Positions 37,646 through 52,300 of a stretch of 64,000 nucleotides of DNA are shown piece by piece (the first letter of the stretch is position 1; each line of letters begins with the position of its first letter). Source of the stretch: Cladorhizidae sp. MBARI D1340-BT2 (lineage: Eukaryota > Porifera > Demospongiae > Poecilosclerida > Cladorhizidae); NCBI GenBank assembly GCA_028752905.1, contig JAQNBH010000067.1:1-64000 (forward strand), given 5' to 3'. A program made the translations under genes and the position numbers. Below the pieces are notes generated by a model that worked only from the letters and a program-made list of their open reading frames with translations, made no database searches and was not told the DNA's origin.

Positions 37646-40600
37646 TATTCCTGATGACTAGAGCATCTAGTCATTATTCCTAATAGTCATTATTCCTAAT
37701 GAAGGCTGGAGCATCTATTCATTATTCCTGATGAAAGTCAGAACATCTAGTCATTATTCATTGATGAAGGCTAGAGCATCTAGTCATTATTCCTGATGAA
37801 GGTCAGAGCATATAGTCATTATTCCTGATGAAGACTAGAGCATCTAGTCATTATTCCTGATGAAGCCTAGAGCATCTAGTCATTATTCCTGATGAAGGCT
37901 AGAGCATCTAGTCATTATTCCTAATGAAGCTATAGCACCTAGTCATTATTCCTGATGAAGGCTGGAGCATCTAGTCAATATTCCTGATGATGGCTAGAGG
38001 ATCTAGTCATTATTCCTGATGAAGGTCAGAGCATCTAGTCATTATTCCTGATGAAGGCTAGAGCATCTAGTCATTATTCCTGATGAAGACTAGAGCATCT
38101 AGTCTTTATTCCTGATCGTCATTATTCCTGATGAAGGCTGGAGCATCTAGTCATTATTCCTTGATGAAGGCTAGAGCATCTAGTCATTATTCCTGATGAT
38201 AGTCAGAGAATCTAGTCATTATTCATTGATGAAGGCTAGAGCACCTAGTCATTATTCCTTATGAAGGTCAGAGCATCTAGTCATTATTCCTGATGATGGC
38301 TAGGGCATCTAGTCATTAGTCCTGATGAAGGCTAGATTATCTAGTCATTATTCCTGATGACTAGACCATCTAGTCATTATTCCTGATAATTATTATTCCT
38401 GATTGAAGGCTGGAGCTTCTAGTCATTATTCCTGATGAAGGCTAGAGCATTTAGTCATTATTCATGATGAAGGCTAGAGCATCTAGTAATTATTCCTTGA
38501 TGAAGGCTAGAGCATCTAGTTATTATTCCTTGATGAAGGCTAGAGCATCTAGTCATTATTCCTGATGAAGGTCAGAGAATCTAGTCATTATTCCTGATGA
38601 AGGCTAGAGCACCTAGTCATTATTTATGATGAAGGATGGAGCATATAGTCAATATTCCTGATGAAGGCTAGAGCATCTGGTCATTATTCCTGATGAAGGC
38701 TGGAGCATATATTAATTAAGGCTGGAGCATCTATTCATTAATCCTGATGAAAGTCAGAGCATCTAGTCATTATTCATTGATGAAGGCTAGAGCATCTAAT
38801 CATTATTCCTGATGAAGGTCAGAGCATCTAGACATTATTCCTGATGAAGGCTAAAGCATCTAGTCATTATTCCTGATGAAGGCTAGAGCATCTAGTCATT
38901 ATTCCTGATGAAGACTAGAGCATCTAGTCATTATTCCTGATGAAGGCTAGAGCATCTAGTCATTATTCCTGATGAAGGCTAGAGTATCTAGTCATTATTC
39001 CTGATGAAGGCTAGAGCATCTAGTCATTATTCCTGATGAAGGTATTCCTGATGACTAGAGCATCTAGTCATTATTCCTTATAGTCATTATTCCTAATGAA
39101 GGCTGGAGCATCTATTCATTATTCCTGATGAAAGTCAGAGCATCTAGTCATTATTCATTGATGAAGGCTAGAGCATCTAGTCATTATTCCTGATGAAGGT
39201 CAGAGCATCTAGTCATTATTCCTGATGAAGGCTAGAGCATCTAGTCATTATTCCTGATGAAGACTAGAGCATCTAGTCATTATTCTTGATGAAGGCTAGA
39301 GCATCTAGTCATTATTCCTGATGAAGACTAGAGCATCTAGTCATTATTCCTGATGAAGGCTAGAGCATCTAGTCATTATTCCTGATGAAGGCTAGAGCAT
39401 CTAGTCATTATTCCTAATGAAGCTATAGCACCTAGTCATTATTCCTGATGAAGGCTGGAGCATCTAGTCAATATTCCTGATGATGGCTAGAGGATCTAGT
39501 CATTATTCCTGATGAAGGTCAGAGCATCTAGTCATTATTCCTGATGAAGGCTAGAGCATCTAGTCATTATTCCTGATGAAGACTAGAGCATCTAGTCTTT
39601 ATTCCTGATCGTCATTATTCCTGATGAAGGCTGGAGCATCTAGTCATTATTCCTTGATGAAGGCTAGAGCATCTAGTCATTATTCCTGATGATAGTCAGA
39701 GAATCTAGTCATTATTCATTGATGAAGGCTAGAGCACCTAGTCATTATTCCTTATGAAGGTCAGAGCATCTAGTCATTATTCCTGATGATGGCTAGAGCA
39801 TCTAGTCATTAGTCCTGATGAAGGCTAGAGCATCAAGTCATTATTCCTGATGATGGCTAGAGCATCTAGTCATTATTCCTGATAAAGGCTAGAGCATCTA
39901 GTCATTATTCCTGATGAAGAATAGAGCATCTAGTCATTATTCCTGATGAAGGCTAGATCATCTAGTCATTATTCCTGATTAAGGCTGGAGTATCTAGTCA
40001 ATATTCCTGATGAAGGCTAGAGCATCTAGTCATTATTCCTGATGAAGGTATTGCTGATGACTAGAGCATCTAGTCATTATTCCTAATAGTCATTATTCCT
40101 AATGAAGGCTGGAGCATCTATTCATTATTCCTGATGAAAGTCAGAGCATCTAGTCATTATTCATTGATGAAGGCTAGAGCATCTAGTCATTATTCCTGAT
40201 GAAGGTCAGAGCATCTAGTCATTATTCCTGATGAAGGCTAGAGCATCTAGTCATTATTCCTGATGAAGACTAGAGCATCTAGTCATTATTCCTGATGAAG
40301 GCTAGATCATCTAGTCATTATTCCTGATTAAGGCTGGAGTATCTAGTCAATATTCCTGATGAAGGCTAGAGCATCTAGTCATTATTCCAAATGAAGGCTA
40401 GGCTAGAGCATCTAGTCATTATTCCTGATGCTAGAGCATCTAGTCATTATTCCTGATGCCTAGAGCATCTAGTCATTATTCCTGATAGTCATTATTCCTG
40501 TTGAAGGCTGGAGCATCTAGTCATTATTCCTGATGAAAGTCAGAGCATCTAGTCATTATTCATTGATGAAGGCTAGAGCACCTAGTCATTATTCCTGATG

Positions 40601-43600
40601 AAGTTCAGAGCATCTAGTCATTATTCCTGATGATGGCTAGAGCATCTAGTCATTAGTCCTGATGAAGGCTAGAGCATCTAGTCATTATTCCTGATGAAGG
40701 CTAGGGCATCTAGTCATTATTCCTGATGAAGGATAGAGCATCAAGTCATTATTCCTGATGATGGCTAGAGCATCTAGTCATTATTCCTGATAAAGGCTAG
40801 AGCATCTAGTCATTATTCCCGATGAAGGATAGAGCATCTAGTCATTATTCCTGATGAAGGCTAGATCATCTAGTCATTATTCCTGATGAAGGCTGGAGTA
40901 TCTAGTCAATATTCCTGATGAAGGCTAGAGCATCTAGTCATTATTCCTAATGAAGGCTAGGCTAGAGCATCTAGTCATTATTCCTGATGCTAGAGCATCT
41001 AGTCATTATTCCTGATGCCTAGAGCATCTAGTCATTATTCCTGATAGTCATTATTCCTGATAAAGGCTTGAGCATCTAGTCATTATTCCTGATGAAAGTC
41101 AGAGCATCTAGTCATTATTCATTGATGAAGGCTAGAGCACCTAGTCATTATTCCTGATGAAGGTCAGAGCATCTAGTCATTATTCCTGATGATGGCTGGA
41201 GCATCTAGTCATTAGTCCTGATGAAGGCTAGAGCATCTAGTCATTATTCCTGATAGTTATTATTCCTGGGAGCTTCTAGTCATTATTCCTGATGAAGGCT
41301 AGAGCATTTAGTCATTATTCCTTAGCATCTAGTCATTATTCCTTGATGAAAGCTAGAGCATCTAGTTATTATTCCTTGATGAAGGCTAGAGCATCTAGTC
41401 ATTATTCCTGATGAAGGTCAGAGTATCTAGTCATTATTCCTGATGAAGGCTAGAGCACCTAGTCATTATTTATGATGAAGGCTGGAGCATATAGTCAATA
41501 TTCCTGATGAAGGCTAGAGCATCTAGTCATTATTCCTGATGAAGGCTAGAGCATCTAGTCATTATTCCTGATAGTCATTATTCCTGATGAAGGCTGGAGC
41601 ATCTAGTCATTATTCCTGATGAAGGCTGGAGCATCTAGTCATTATTCCTGATGAAGGATAGAGCATCTAGTCATTATTCCTGATGAAGGCTAGAGCATCT
41701 AGTCATTATTCCTGATGAAGGCTAGAGCATCTAGTCATCATTATTCCTGATGACTAGAGCATCTAGTCATTATTCCTAATAGTCATTATTCCTAATGAAG
41801 GCTGGAGCATCTATTCATTATTCCTGATGAAAGTCAGAACATCTAGTCATTATTCATTGATGAAGGCTAGAGCATCTAGTCATTATTCCTGATGAAGGTC
41901 AGAGCATATAGTCATTATTCCTGATGAAGACTAGAGCATCTAGTCATTATTCCTGATGAAGCCTAGAGCATCTAGTCATTATTCCTGATGAAGGCTAGAG
42001 CATCTAGTCATTATTCCTAATGAAGCTATAGCACCTAGTCATTATTCCTGATGAAGGCTGGAGCATCTAGTCAATATTCCTGATGATGGCTAGAGGATCT
42101 AGTCATTATTCCTGATGAAGGTCAGAGCATCTAGTCATTATTCCTGATGAAGGCTAGAGCATCTAGTCATTATTCCTGATGAAGACTAGAGCATCTAGTC
42201 TTTATTCCTGATCGTCATTATTCCTGATGAAGGCTGGAGCATCTAGTCATTATTCCTTGATGAAGGCTAGAGCATCTAGTCATTATTCCTGATGATAGTC
42301 AGAGAATCTAGTCATTATTCATTGATGAAGGCTAGAGCACCTAGTCATTATTCCTTATGAAGGTCAGAGCATCTAGTCATTATTCCTGATGATGGCTAGG
42401 GCATCTAGTCATTAGTCTTGATGAAGGCTAGATTATCTAGTCATTATTCCTGATGACTAGACCATCTAGTCATTATTCCTGATAATTATTATTCCTGATT
42501 GAAGGCTGGAGCTTCTAGTCATTATTCCTGATGAAGGCTAGAGCATTTAGTCATTATTCATGATGAAGGCTAGAGCATCTAGTAATTATTCCTTGATGAA
42601 GGCTAGAGCATCTAGTTATTATTCCTTGATGAAGGCTAGAGCATCTAGTCATTATTCCTGATGAAGGTCAGAGAATCTAGTCATTATTCCTGATGAAGGC
42701 TAGAGCACCTAGTCATTATTTATGATGAAGGATGGAGCATATAGTCAATATTCCTGATGAAGGCTAGAGCATCTGGTCATTATTCCTGATGAAGGCTGGA
42801 GCATATATTAATTAAGGCTGGAGCATCTATTCATTAATCCTGATGAAAGTCAGAGCATCTAGTCATTATTCATTGATGAAGGCTAGAGCATCTAATCATT
42901 ATTCCTGATGAAGGTCAGAGCATCTAGACATTATTCCTGATGAAGGCTAAAGCATCTAGTCATTATTCCTGATGAAGGCTAGAGCATCTAGTCATTATTC
43001 CTGATGAAGACTAGAGCATCTAGTCATTATTCCTGATGAAGGCTAGAGCATCTAGTCATTATTCCTGATGAAGGCTAGAGTATCTAGTCATTATTCCTGA
43101 TGAAGGCTAGAGCATCTAGTCATTATTCCTGATGAAGGTATTCCTGATGACTAGAGCATCTAGTCATTATTCCTTATAGTCATTATTCCTAATGAAGGCT
43201 GGAGCATCTATTCATTATTCCTGATGAAAGTCAGAGCATCTAGTCATTATTCATTGATGAAGGCTAGAGCATCTAGTCATTATTCCTGATGAAGGTCAGA
43301 GCATCTAGTCATTATTCCTGATGAAGGCTAGAGCATCTAGTCATTATTCCTGATGAAGACTAGAGCATCTAGTCATTATTCTTGATGAAGGCTAGAGCAT
43401 CTAGTCATTATTCCTGATGAAGACTAGAGCATCTAGTCATTATTCCTGATGAAGGCTAGAGCATCTAGTCATTATTCCTGATGAAGGCTAGAGCATCTAG
43501 TCATTATTCCTAATGAAGCTATAGCACCTAGTCATTATTCCTGATGAAGGCTGGAGCATCTAGTCAATATTCCTGATGATGGCTAGAGGATCTAGTCATT

Positions 43601-45488
43601 ATTCCTGATGAAGGTCAGAGCATCTAGTCATTATTCCTGATGAAGGCTAGAGCATCTAGTCATTATTCCTGATGAAGACTAGAGCATCTAGTCTTTATTC
43701 CTGATCGTCATTATTCCTGATGAAGGCTGGAGCATCTAGTCATTATTCCTTGATGAAGGCTAGAGCATCTAGTCATTATTCCTGATGATAGTCAGAGAAT
43801 CTAGTCATTATTCATTGATGAAGGCTAGAGCACCTAGTCATTATTCCTTATGAAGGTCAGAGCATCTAGTCATTATTCCTGATGATGGCTAGAGCATCTA
43901 GTCATTAGTCCTGATGAAGGCTAGAGCATCAAGTCATTATTCCTGATGATGGCTAGAGCATCTAGTCATTATTCCTGATAAAGGCTAGAGCATCTAGTCA
44001 TTATTCCTGATGAAGAATAGAGCATCTAGTCATTATTCCTGATGAAGGCTAGATCATCTAGTCATTATTCCTGATTAAGGCTGGAGTATCTAGTCAATAT
44101 TCCTGATGAAGGCTAGAGCATCTAGTCATTATTCCTAATGAAGGCTAGGCTAGAGCATCTAGTCATTATTCCTGATGCTAGAGCATCTAGTCATTATTCC
44201 TGATGCCTAGAGCATCTAGTCATTATTCCTGATAGTCATTATTCCTGTTGAAGGCTGGAGCATCTAGTCATTATTCCTGATGAAAGTCAGAGCATCTAGT
44301 CATTATTCATTGATGAAGGCTAGAGCACCTAGTCATTATTCCTGATGAAGTTCAGAGCATCTAGTCATTATTCCTGATGATGGCTAGAGCATCTAGTCAT
44401 TAGTCCTGATGAAGGCTAGAGCATCTAGTCATTATTCCTGATGAAGGCTAGGGCATCTAGTCATTATTCCTGATGAAGGATAGAGCATCAAGTCATTATT
44501 CCTGATGATGGCTAGAGCATCTAGTCATTATTCCTGATAAAGGCTAGAGCATCTAGTCATTATTCCCGATGAAGGATAGAGCATCTAGTCATTATTCCTG
44601 ATGAAGGCTAGATCATCTAGTCATTATTCCTGATGAAGGCTGGAGTATCTAGTCAATATTCCTGATGAAGGCTAGAGCATCTAGTCATTATTCCTAATGA
44701 AGGCTAGGCTAGAGCATCTAGTCATTATTCCTGATGCTAGAGCATCTAGTCATTATTCCTGATGCCTAGAGCATCTAGTCATTATTCCTGATAGTCATTA
44801 TTCCTGATAAAGGCTTGAGCATCTAGTCATTATTCCTGATGAAAGTCAGAGCATCTAGTCATTATTCATTGATGAAGGCTAGAGCACCTAGTCATTATTC
44901 CTGATGAAGGTCAGAGCATCTAGTCATTATTCCTGATGATGGCTGGAGCATCTAGTCATTAGTCCTGATGAAGGCTAGAGCATCTAGTCATTATTCCTGA
45001 TAGTTATTATTCCTGGGAGCTTCTAGTCATTATTCCTGATGAAGGCTAGAGCATTTAGTCATTATTGCTTAGCATCTAGTCATTATTCCTTGATGAAAGC
45101 TAGAGCATCTAGTTATTATTCCTTGATGAAGGCTAGAACATCTAGTCATTATTCCTGATGAAGGTCAGAGTATCTAGTCATTATTCCTGATGAAGGCTAG
45201 AGCACCTAGTCATTATTTATGATGAAGGCTGGAGCATATAGTCAATATTCCTGATGAAGGCTAGAGCGTCTAGTCATTATTCCTGATGAAGGCTAGAGCA
45301 TCTAGTCATTATTCCTGATAGTCATTATTCCTGATGAAGGCTAGAGCATCTAGTCATTATTCCTGATGAAGGCTGGAGCATCTAGTCATTATTCCTGATG
45401 AAGGATAGAGCATCTAGTCATTATTCCTGATGAAGGCTAGAGCATCTAGTCATTATTCCTGATGAAGGCTAGAGCATCTAGTCATTAT
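37646..45488. repeat. 4,096-bp tandem block duplication within satellite D; second copy 349 bp shorter
   Basis: Block 37646-41741 is followed by a second copy beginning at 41742. Landmarks sit 4,096 bp apart: TAGGGCATCTAGTCATTAG (38301/42397), GGAGCATATATTAATTAAGG (38702/42798), TCCTTATAGTCATT (39075/43171) and GATCGTCATTATT (38114/42210 and 39607/43703). After about 40040 the offset falls to 3,747 (TAAAGGCTTG at 41061/44808), because the first copy contains 349 bp not present in the second. A further, more diverged copy of its left part starts near 45880. 4,096 is exactly 128 x 32, but many monomers have indels, so this may be coincidence. Confidence 0.85.
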
Positions 45489-48400
45489 TCCTGATGAAGG
45501 CTAGAGCATCTAGTCATTATTACTGATGAAGGCTAGAGCATCTAGTCATTATTCCTGATGAAGGCTAGAGCATCTAGTCATAATTCATGATGGAGGCTAG
45601 AGCATCTAGTCATTATCCTGATTTAGGCCACAGCATCTAGTCATTATTCCTGATGAAGGCTAGAGCACCTAGTCATTATTCCTGATGATGGCTAGAACAC
45701 CTAGTCATTATTCCTGAGGAAGGCTAGAGCATCTAGTCATTATTCCTGATGAAGGCTAGAGCATCTAGTCATTATTCCTGATGAAGGCTAGAGCATCTAG
45801 TCATTATTCCTGATGAAGGCTAGAGCATCTAGTCATTATTCCTGATGAAGGCTAGAGCATCTAGTCATTATTCCTGATGAAGGTATTCCTGATGACTAGA
45901 GCATCTAGTCATTATTCCTAATAGTCATTATTCCTAATGAAGGCTGGAGCATCTATTCATTATTCCTGATGAAAGTCAGAGCATCTAGTCATTATTCATT
46001 GATGAAGGCTAGAGCATCTAGTCATTATTCCTGATGAAGGTCATAGCATCTAGTCATTATTCCTGATGAAGGCTAGAGCATCTAGTCATTATTCCTGATG
46101 AAGACTAGAGCATCTAGTCATTATTCTTGATGAAGGCTAGAGCATCTAGTCATTATTCCTGATGAAGGCTAGAGCATCTAGTCATTATTCCTAATGAAGC
46201 TATAGCACCTAGTCATTATTCCTGATGAAGGCTGGAGCATCTAGTCAATATTCCTGATGATGGCTAGAGGATCTAGTCATTATTCCTGATGAAGGTCAGA
46301 GCATCTAGTCATTATTCCTGATGAAGGCTAGAGCATCTAGTCATTATTCCTGATGGAGACTAGAGCATCTAGTCTTTATTCCTGATCGTCATTATTCCTG
46401 ATGAAGGCTGGAGCATCTAGTCATTATTCCTTGATGAAGGCTAGAGCATCTAGTCATTATTCCTGATGATAGTCAGAGAATCTAGTCATTATTCATTGAT
46501 GAAGGCTAGAGCACCTAGTCATTATTCCTTATGAAGGTCAGAGCATCTAGTCATTAGTCCTGATGAAGGCTAGATTATCTAGTCATTATTCCTGATGACT
46601 AGAGCATCTAGTCATTATTCCTGATAATTATTATTCCTGATTGAAGGCTGGAGCTTCTAGTCATTATTCCTGATGAAGGCTAGAGCATTTAGTCATTATT
46701 CATGATGAAGGCTAGAGCATCTAGTAATTATTCCTTGATGAAGGCTAGAGCATCTAGTTATTATTCCTTGATGAAGGCTAGAGCATCTAGTCATTATTCC
46801 TGATGAAGGTCAGAGAATCTAGTCATTATTCCTGATGAAGGCTAGAGCACCTAGTCATTATTTATGATGAAGGATGGAGCATATAGTCAATATTCCTGAT
46901 GAAGGCTAGAGCATCTGGTCATTATTCCTGATGAAGGCTGGAGCATATAGTCATTAAGGCTGGAGCATCTATTCATTAATCCTGATGAAAGTCAGAGCAT
47001 CTAGTCATTATTCATTGATGAAGGCTAGAGCATCTAATCATTATTCCTGATGAAGGTCAGAGCATCTAGACATTATTCCTGATGAAGGCTAAAGCATCTA
47101 GTCATTATTCCTGATGAAGGCTAGAGCATCTAGTCATTATTACTGATGAAGACTAGAGCATCTAGTCATTATTCCTGATGAAGGCTAGAGCATCTAGTCA
47201 TTATTCCTGATGAAGGCTAGAGTATCTAGTCATTATTCCTGATGAAGCTATAGCACCTAGTGATTATTCCTGATGAAGGCTGGAGCATCTAGTCAATATT
47301 CCTGATGATGGCTAGAGCATCTAGTCTTTAGTCCTGATGAAGGCTAGAGCATCTAGTCATTATTCCTGATGACTAGAGCATCTAGTCATTATTCCTGAAA
47401 GTTATGATTCCTGATAAAGGCTGGAGGATCTAGTCTTTATTCTGATGAAGGCTAGAGCATTTAGTCATTATTCCTGATGAAGGCTAGAGGATCTAGTCAT
47501 TATTCCTTGATGAAGGCTAGAGCATCTAGTTATTATTCCTTGATGAAGGCTAGAGCATCTAATCATTATTCCTGATGAAGGCTAGGGCATCTAGTCATTA
47601 TTCCTGATGAAGGCTAGAGCATCAAGTCATTATTCCTGATGAAGGCTAGAGCATCTAGTCATTATTCCTGATAAAGGCTAGAGCATCTAGTCATTATTCC
47701 TGATGAAGGCTAGATCATCTAGTCATTATTCCTGATGAAGGCTGGAGTATCTAGTCAATATTCCTGATGAAGGCTAGAGCATCTAGTCATTATTCCTAAT
47801 GAAGGCTAGGCTAGAGCATCTAGTCATTATTCCTGATGCTAGAGCATCTAGTCATTATTCCTGATGCCTAGAGCATCTAGTCATTATTCCTGATAGTCAT
47901 TATTCCTGATGAAGGCTGGAGCATCTAGTCATTATTCCTGATAAAAGTCAGAGCATCTAGTCATTATTCATTGATGAAGGCTAGAGCACCTAGTCACTAT
48001 TCCTGATGAAGGTCAGAGCATCTAGTCATTATTCCTGATGATGGCTAGAGCATCTAGTCATTAGTCCTGATGAAGGTCAGAGCATCTAGTCATTATTCCT
48101 GATGAAGGCTAGAGCATCTAGTCATTAGTCCTGATGAAGACTAGAGCATCTAGTCATTATTCCTGATGAAGGCTAGAGCATCTAGTCATTATTCATGATG
48201 AAGGCTAGAGCATCTAGTCATTATTCCTGATGAAGCTATAGCACCTAGTCATTATTCCTGATGAAGGCTGGAGCATCTAGTCAATATTCCTGATGATGGC
48301 TAGAGGATCTAGTCATTATTCCTGATGAAGGTCAGAGCATCTAGTCATTATTCCTGATGAAGGCTAGAGCATCTAGTCTTTATTCCTGAACGTCATTATT

Positions 48401-49333
48401 CCTTATGAAGGTTGGAGCATCTAGTCATTATTCCTTGATGAAGGCTAGAGCATCTAGTCATTATTCCTGATGATAGTCAGAGAATCTAGTCATTATTCAT
48501 TGATGAAGGCTAGAGCACCTTGTCATTATTCTTATGAAGATCAGAGCATCTAGTCATTATTCCTGATGATGGCTAGAGCATCTAGTCATTAGTCCTGATG
48601 AAGGCTAGATTATCTAGTCATTATTCCTGATGACTAGAGCATCTAGTCATTATTCCTGATAATTATTATTCCTGATGAAGGCTGGAGCTTCTAGTCATTA
48701 TTCCTGATGAAGGCTAGAGCATTTAGTCATTATTCATGATGAAGGTTAGAGCATCTAGTCATTATTCCTTGATGAAGGCTAGAGCATCTAGTTATTATTC
48801 CTTGATGAAGGCTAGAGCATCTAGTCATTATTCCTGATGAAGGTCAGAGAATCTAGTCATTATTCCTGATTAAGGCTAGAGCACCTAGTCATTATTTATG
48901 ATGAAGGATGGAGCATATAGTCAATATTCCTGATGAAGGCTAGAGCATCTGGTCATTATTCCTGATGAAGGCTGGAGCATCTAGTCATTAAAGCTGAAGC
49001 ATCTATTCATTATTCCTGATGAAAGTCAGAGCATCTAGTCATTATTCATTGATGAAGGCTAGAGCATCTAATCATTATTCCTGATGAAGGTCAGAGCATC
49101 TAGTCATTATTCCTGATGAAGGCTAAAGCATCTAGTCATTATTCCTGATGAAGACTAGAGAATCTAATCATTATTCCTGATGAAGGCTAGAGCATCTAGT
49201 CATTATTCCTGATGAAGGCTAGAGTATCTAGTCATTATTTCTGATTAAGCTATAGCACCTAGTCATTATTCCTGATGAAGGCTGGAGCATCTAGTCAATA
49301 TTCCTGATGATGGCTAGAGCATCTAGTCTTTAG

Positions 49334-52300
49334 TCCTGATGAAGGCTAGAGCATCTAGTCATTATTCCTGATGACTAGAGCATCTAGTCATTATTCCTGA
49401 AAGTTATGATTCCTGATAAAGGCTGGAGGATCTAGTCATTATTCTGATGAAGGCTAGAGCATTTAGTCATTATTCCTGATGAAGGCTAGAGGATCTAGTC
49501 ATTATTCCTTGATGAAGGCTAGAGCATCTAGTTATTATTCCTTGATGAAGGCTAGAGCATCTAGTCATTATTCCTGATGAAGGTCAGAGCATCTAGTCAT
49601 TATTCCTGATGAAGGCTAGAGCAACTAGTCATTATTTATATTGAAGGCTGGAGCATATATTCAATATTCCTGATGAAGGCTAGAGCATCTAGTCATTATT
49701 CCTGATGAAGGCTAGAGCTTCTAGTCATTATTCCTGATGAAGGCTAGGGCATCTAGTCATTATTCCTGATGAAGGCTAGAGCATCAAGTCATTATTCCTG
49801 ATGAAGGCTAGAGCATCTAGTCATTATTCCTGATAAAGGCTAGAGCATCTAGTCATTATTCCTGATGAAGGATAGAGCATCTAGTAATTATTCCTGATGA
49901 AGGCTAGATCATCTAGTCATTATTCCTGATGAAGGCTGGAGTATCTAGTCAATATTCCTGATGAAGGCTAGAGCATCTAGTCATTATTCCTAATGAAGGC
50001 TAGGCTAGAGCATCTAGTCATTATTCCTGATGACTAGAGCATCTAGTCATTATTCCTGATGCCTAGAGCATCTAGTCATTATTCCTCATAGTCATTATTC
50101 CTGATGAAGGCTGGAGCATCTAGTCATTATTCCTGATGAAGGCTAGAGCATCTGATCATTATTCCTTGATGAAGGCTATAGCATCTAGTCAGTATTCCTT
50201 GATGAAGCCTACAGCATCTAGTCATTATTCCTGATGAAAGTCAGAGCATCTAGTCATTATTCATTGATGAAGGCTAGAGCACCTAGTCATTATTCCTGAT
50301 GAAGGTCAGAGCATCTAGTCATTATTCCTGATGATGGCTAGAGCATCTAGTCATTAGTCCTGATGAAGGCTAGAGCATCTAGTCATTATTCCTGATGACT
50401 AGAGCATCTAGTCATTATTCCTGATAGTTATTATTCCCTGGAGCTTCTAGTCATTATTCCTGATGAAGGCTAGAGCATTTAGTCATTATTCCTTAGCATC
50501 TAGTCATTATTCCTTGATGAAAGCTAGAGCATCTAGTTATTATTCCTTGATGAAGGCTAGAGCATCTAGTCATTATTCCTGATGAAGGTCAGAGCATCTA
50601 GTCATTATTCCTGATGAAGTCTAGGGCATCTAGTCATTATTCCTGATGAAGGCTAGAGCATCAAGTCATTATTCCTGATGAAGGCTAGAGCATCTAGTCA
50701 TTATTTCTGATAAAGGCTAGAGCATCTAGTCATTATTCCTGATGAAGGATAGAGCATCTAGTTATTATTCCTGATGAAGGCTAGATCATCTAGTCATTAT
50801 TCCTGATGAAGGCTGGAGTATCTAGTCAATATTCCTGATGAAGGCTAGAGCATCTAGTCATTATTCCTAATGAAGGCTAGGCTAGAGCATCTAGTCATTA
50901 TTCCTGATGACTAGAGCATCTAGTCATTATTCCTGATGCCTAGAGTATCTAGTCATTATTCCTGAACGTCATTATTCCTGATGAAGGCTGGAGCATCTAG
51001 TCATTATTCCTTGATGAACGCTAGAGCATCTAGTCATTATTCCTGATGATAGTCAGAGAATCTAGTCATTATTCATTGATGAAGGCTAGAGCACCTTGTC
51101 ATTATTCCTTATGAAGGTCAGAGCATCTAGTCATTATTCCTGATGATGGCTAGAGCATCTAGTCATTAGTCCTGATGAAGGCTAGATTATCTAGTCATTA
51201 TTCCTGATGACTAGAGCATCTAGTCATTATTCCTGATAATTATTATTCCTGATGAAGGCTGGAGCTTCTAGTCATTATTCCTGATGAAGGCTAGAGCATT
51301 TAGTCATTATTCATGATGAAGGCTAGAGCATCTAGTCATTATTCCTTGATGAAGGCTAGAGCATCTAGTTATTATTCCTTGATGAAGGCTAGAGCATCTA
51401 GTCATTATTCCTGATGAAGGTCAGAGAATCTAGTCATTATTCCTGATGAAGGCTAGAGCACCTAGTCATTATTTATGATGAAGGATGGAGCATATAGTCA
51501 ATATTCCTGATGAAGGCTAGAGCATCTGGTCATTATTCCTGATGAAGGCTGGAGCATCTAGTCATTAAGGCTGGAGCATCTATTCATTATTCCTGATGAA
51601 AGTCAGAGCATCTAGTCATTATTCATTGATGAAGGCTAGAGCATCTAATCATTATTCCTGATGAAGGTCAGAGCATCTAGTCATTATTCCTGATGAAGGC
51701 TAAAGCATCTAGTCATTATTCCTGATGAAGGCTAGAGCATCTAGTCATTATTCCTGATGAAGACTAGAGCATCTAGTCATTATTCCTGATGAAGGCTAGA
51801 GCATCTAGTCATTATTCCTGATGAAGGCTAGAGTATCTAGTCATTATTCCTGATTAAGCTATAGCACCTAGTCATTATTCCTGATGAAGGCTGGAGCATC
51901 TAGTCAATATTCCTGATGATGGCTAGAGCATCTAGTCTTTAGTCCTGATGAAGGCTAGAGCATCTAGTCATTATTCCTGATGACTAGAGCATCTAGTCAT
52001 TATTCCTGAAAGTTATGATTACTGATAAAGGCTGGAGGATCTAGTCATTATTCTGATGAAGGCTAGAGCATTTAGTCATTATTCCTGATGAAGGCTAGAG
52101 GATCTAGTCATTATTCCTTGATGAAGGCTAGAGCATCTAGTTATTATTCCTTGATTAAGGCAAGAGCATCTAGTCATTATTCCTGATGAAGGTCAGAGCA
52201 TCTAGTCATTATTCCTGATGAAGGCTAGAGCACCTAGTCATTATTTATATTGAAGGCTGGAGCATATATTCAATATTCCTGATGAAGGCTAGAGCATCTA

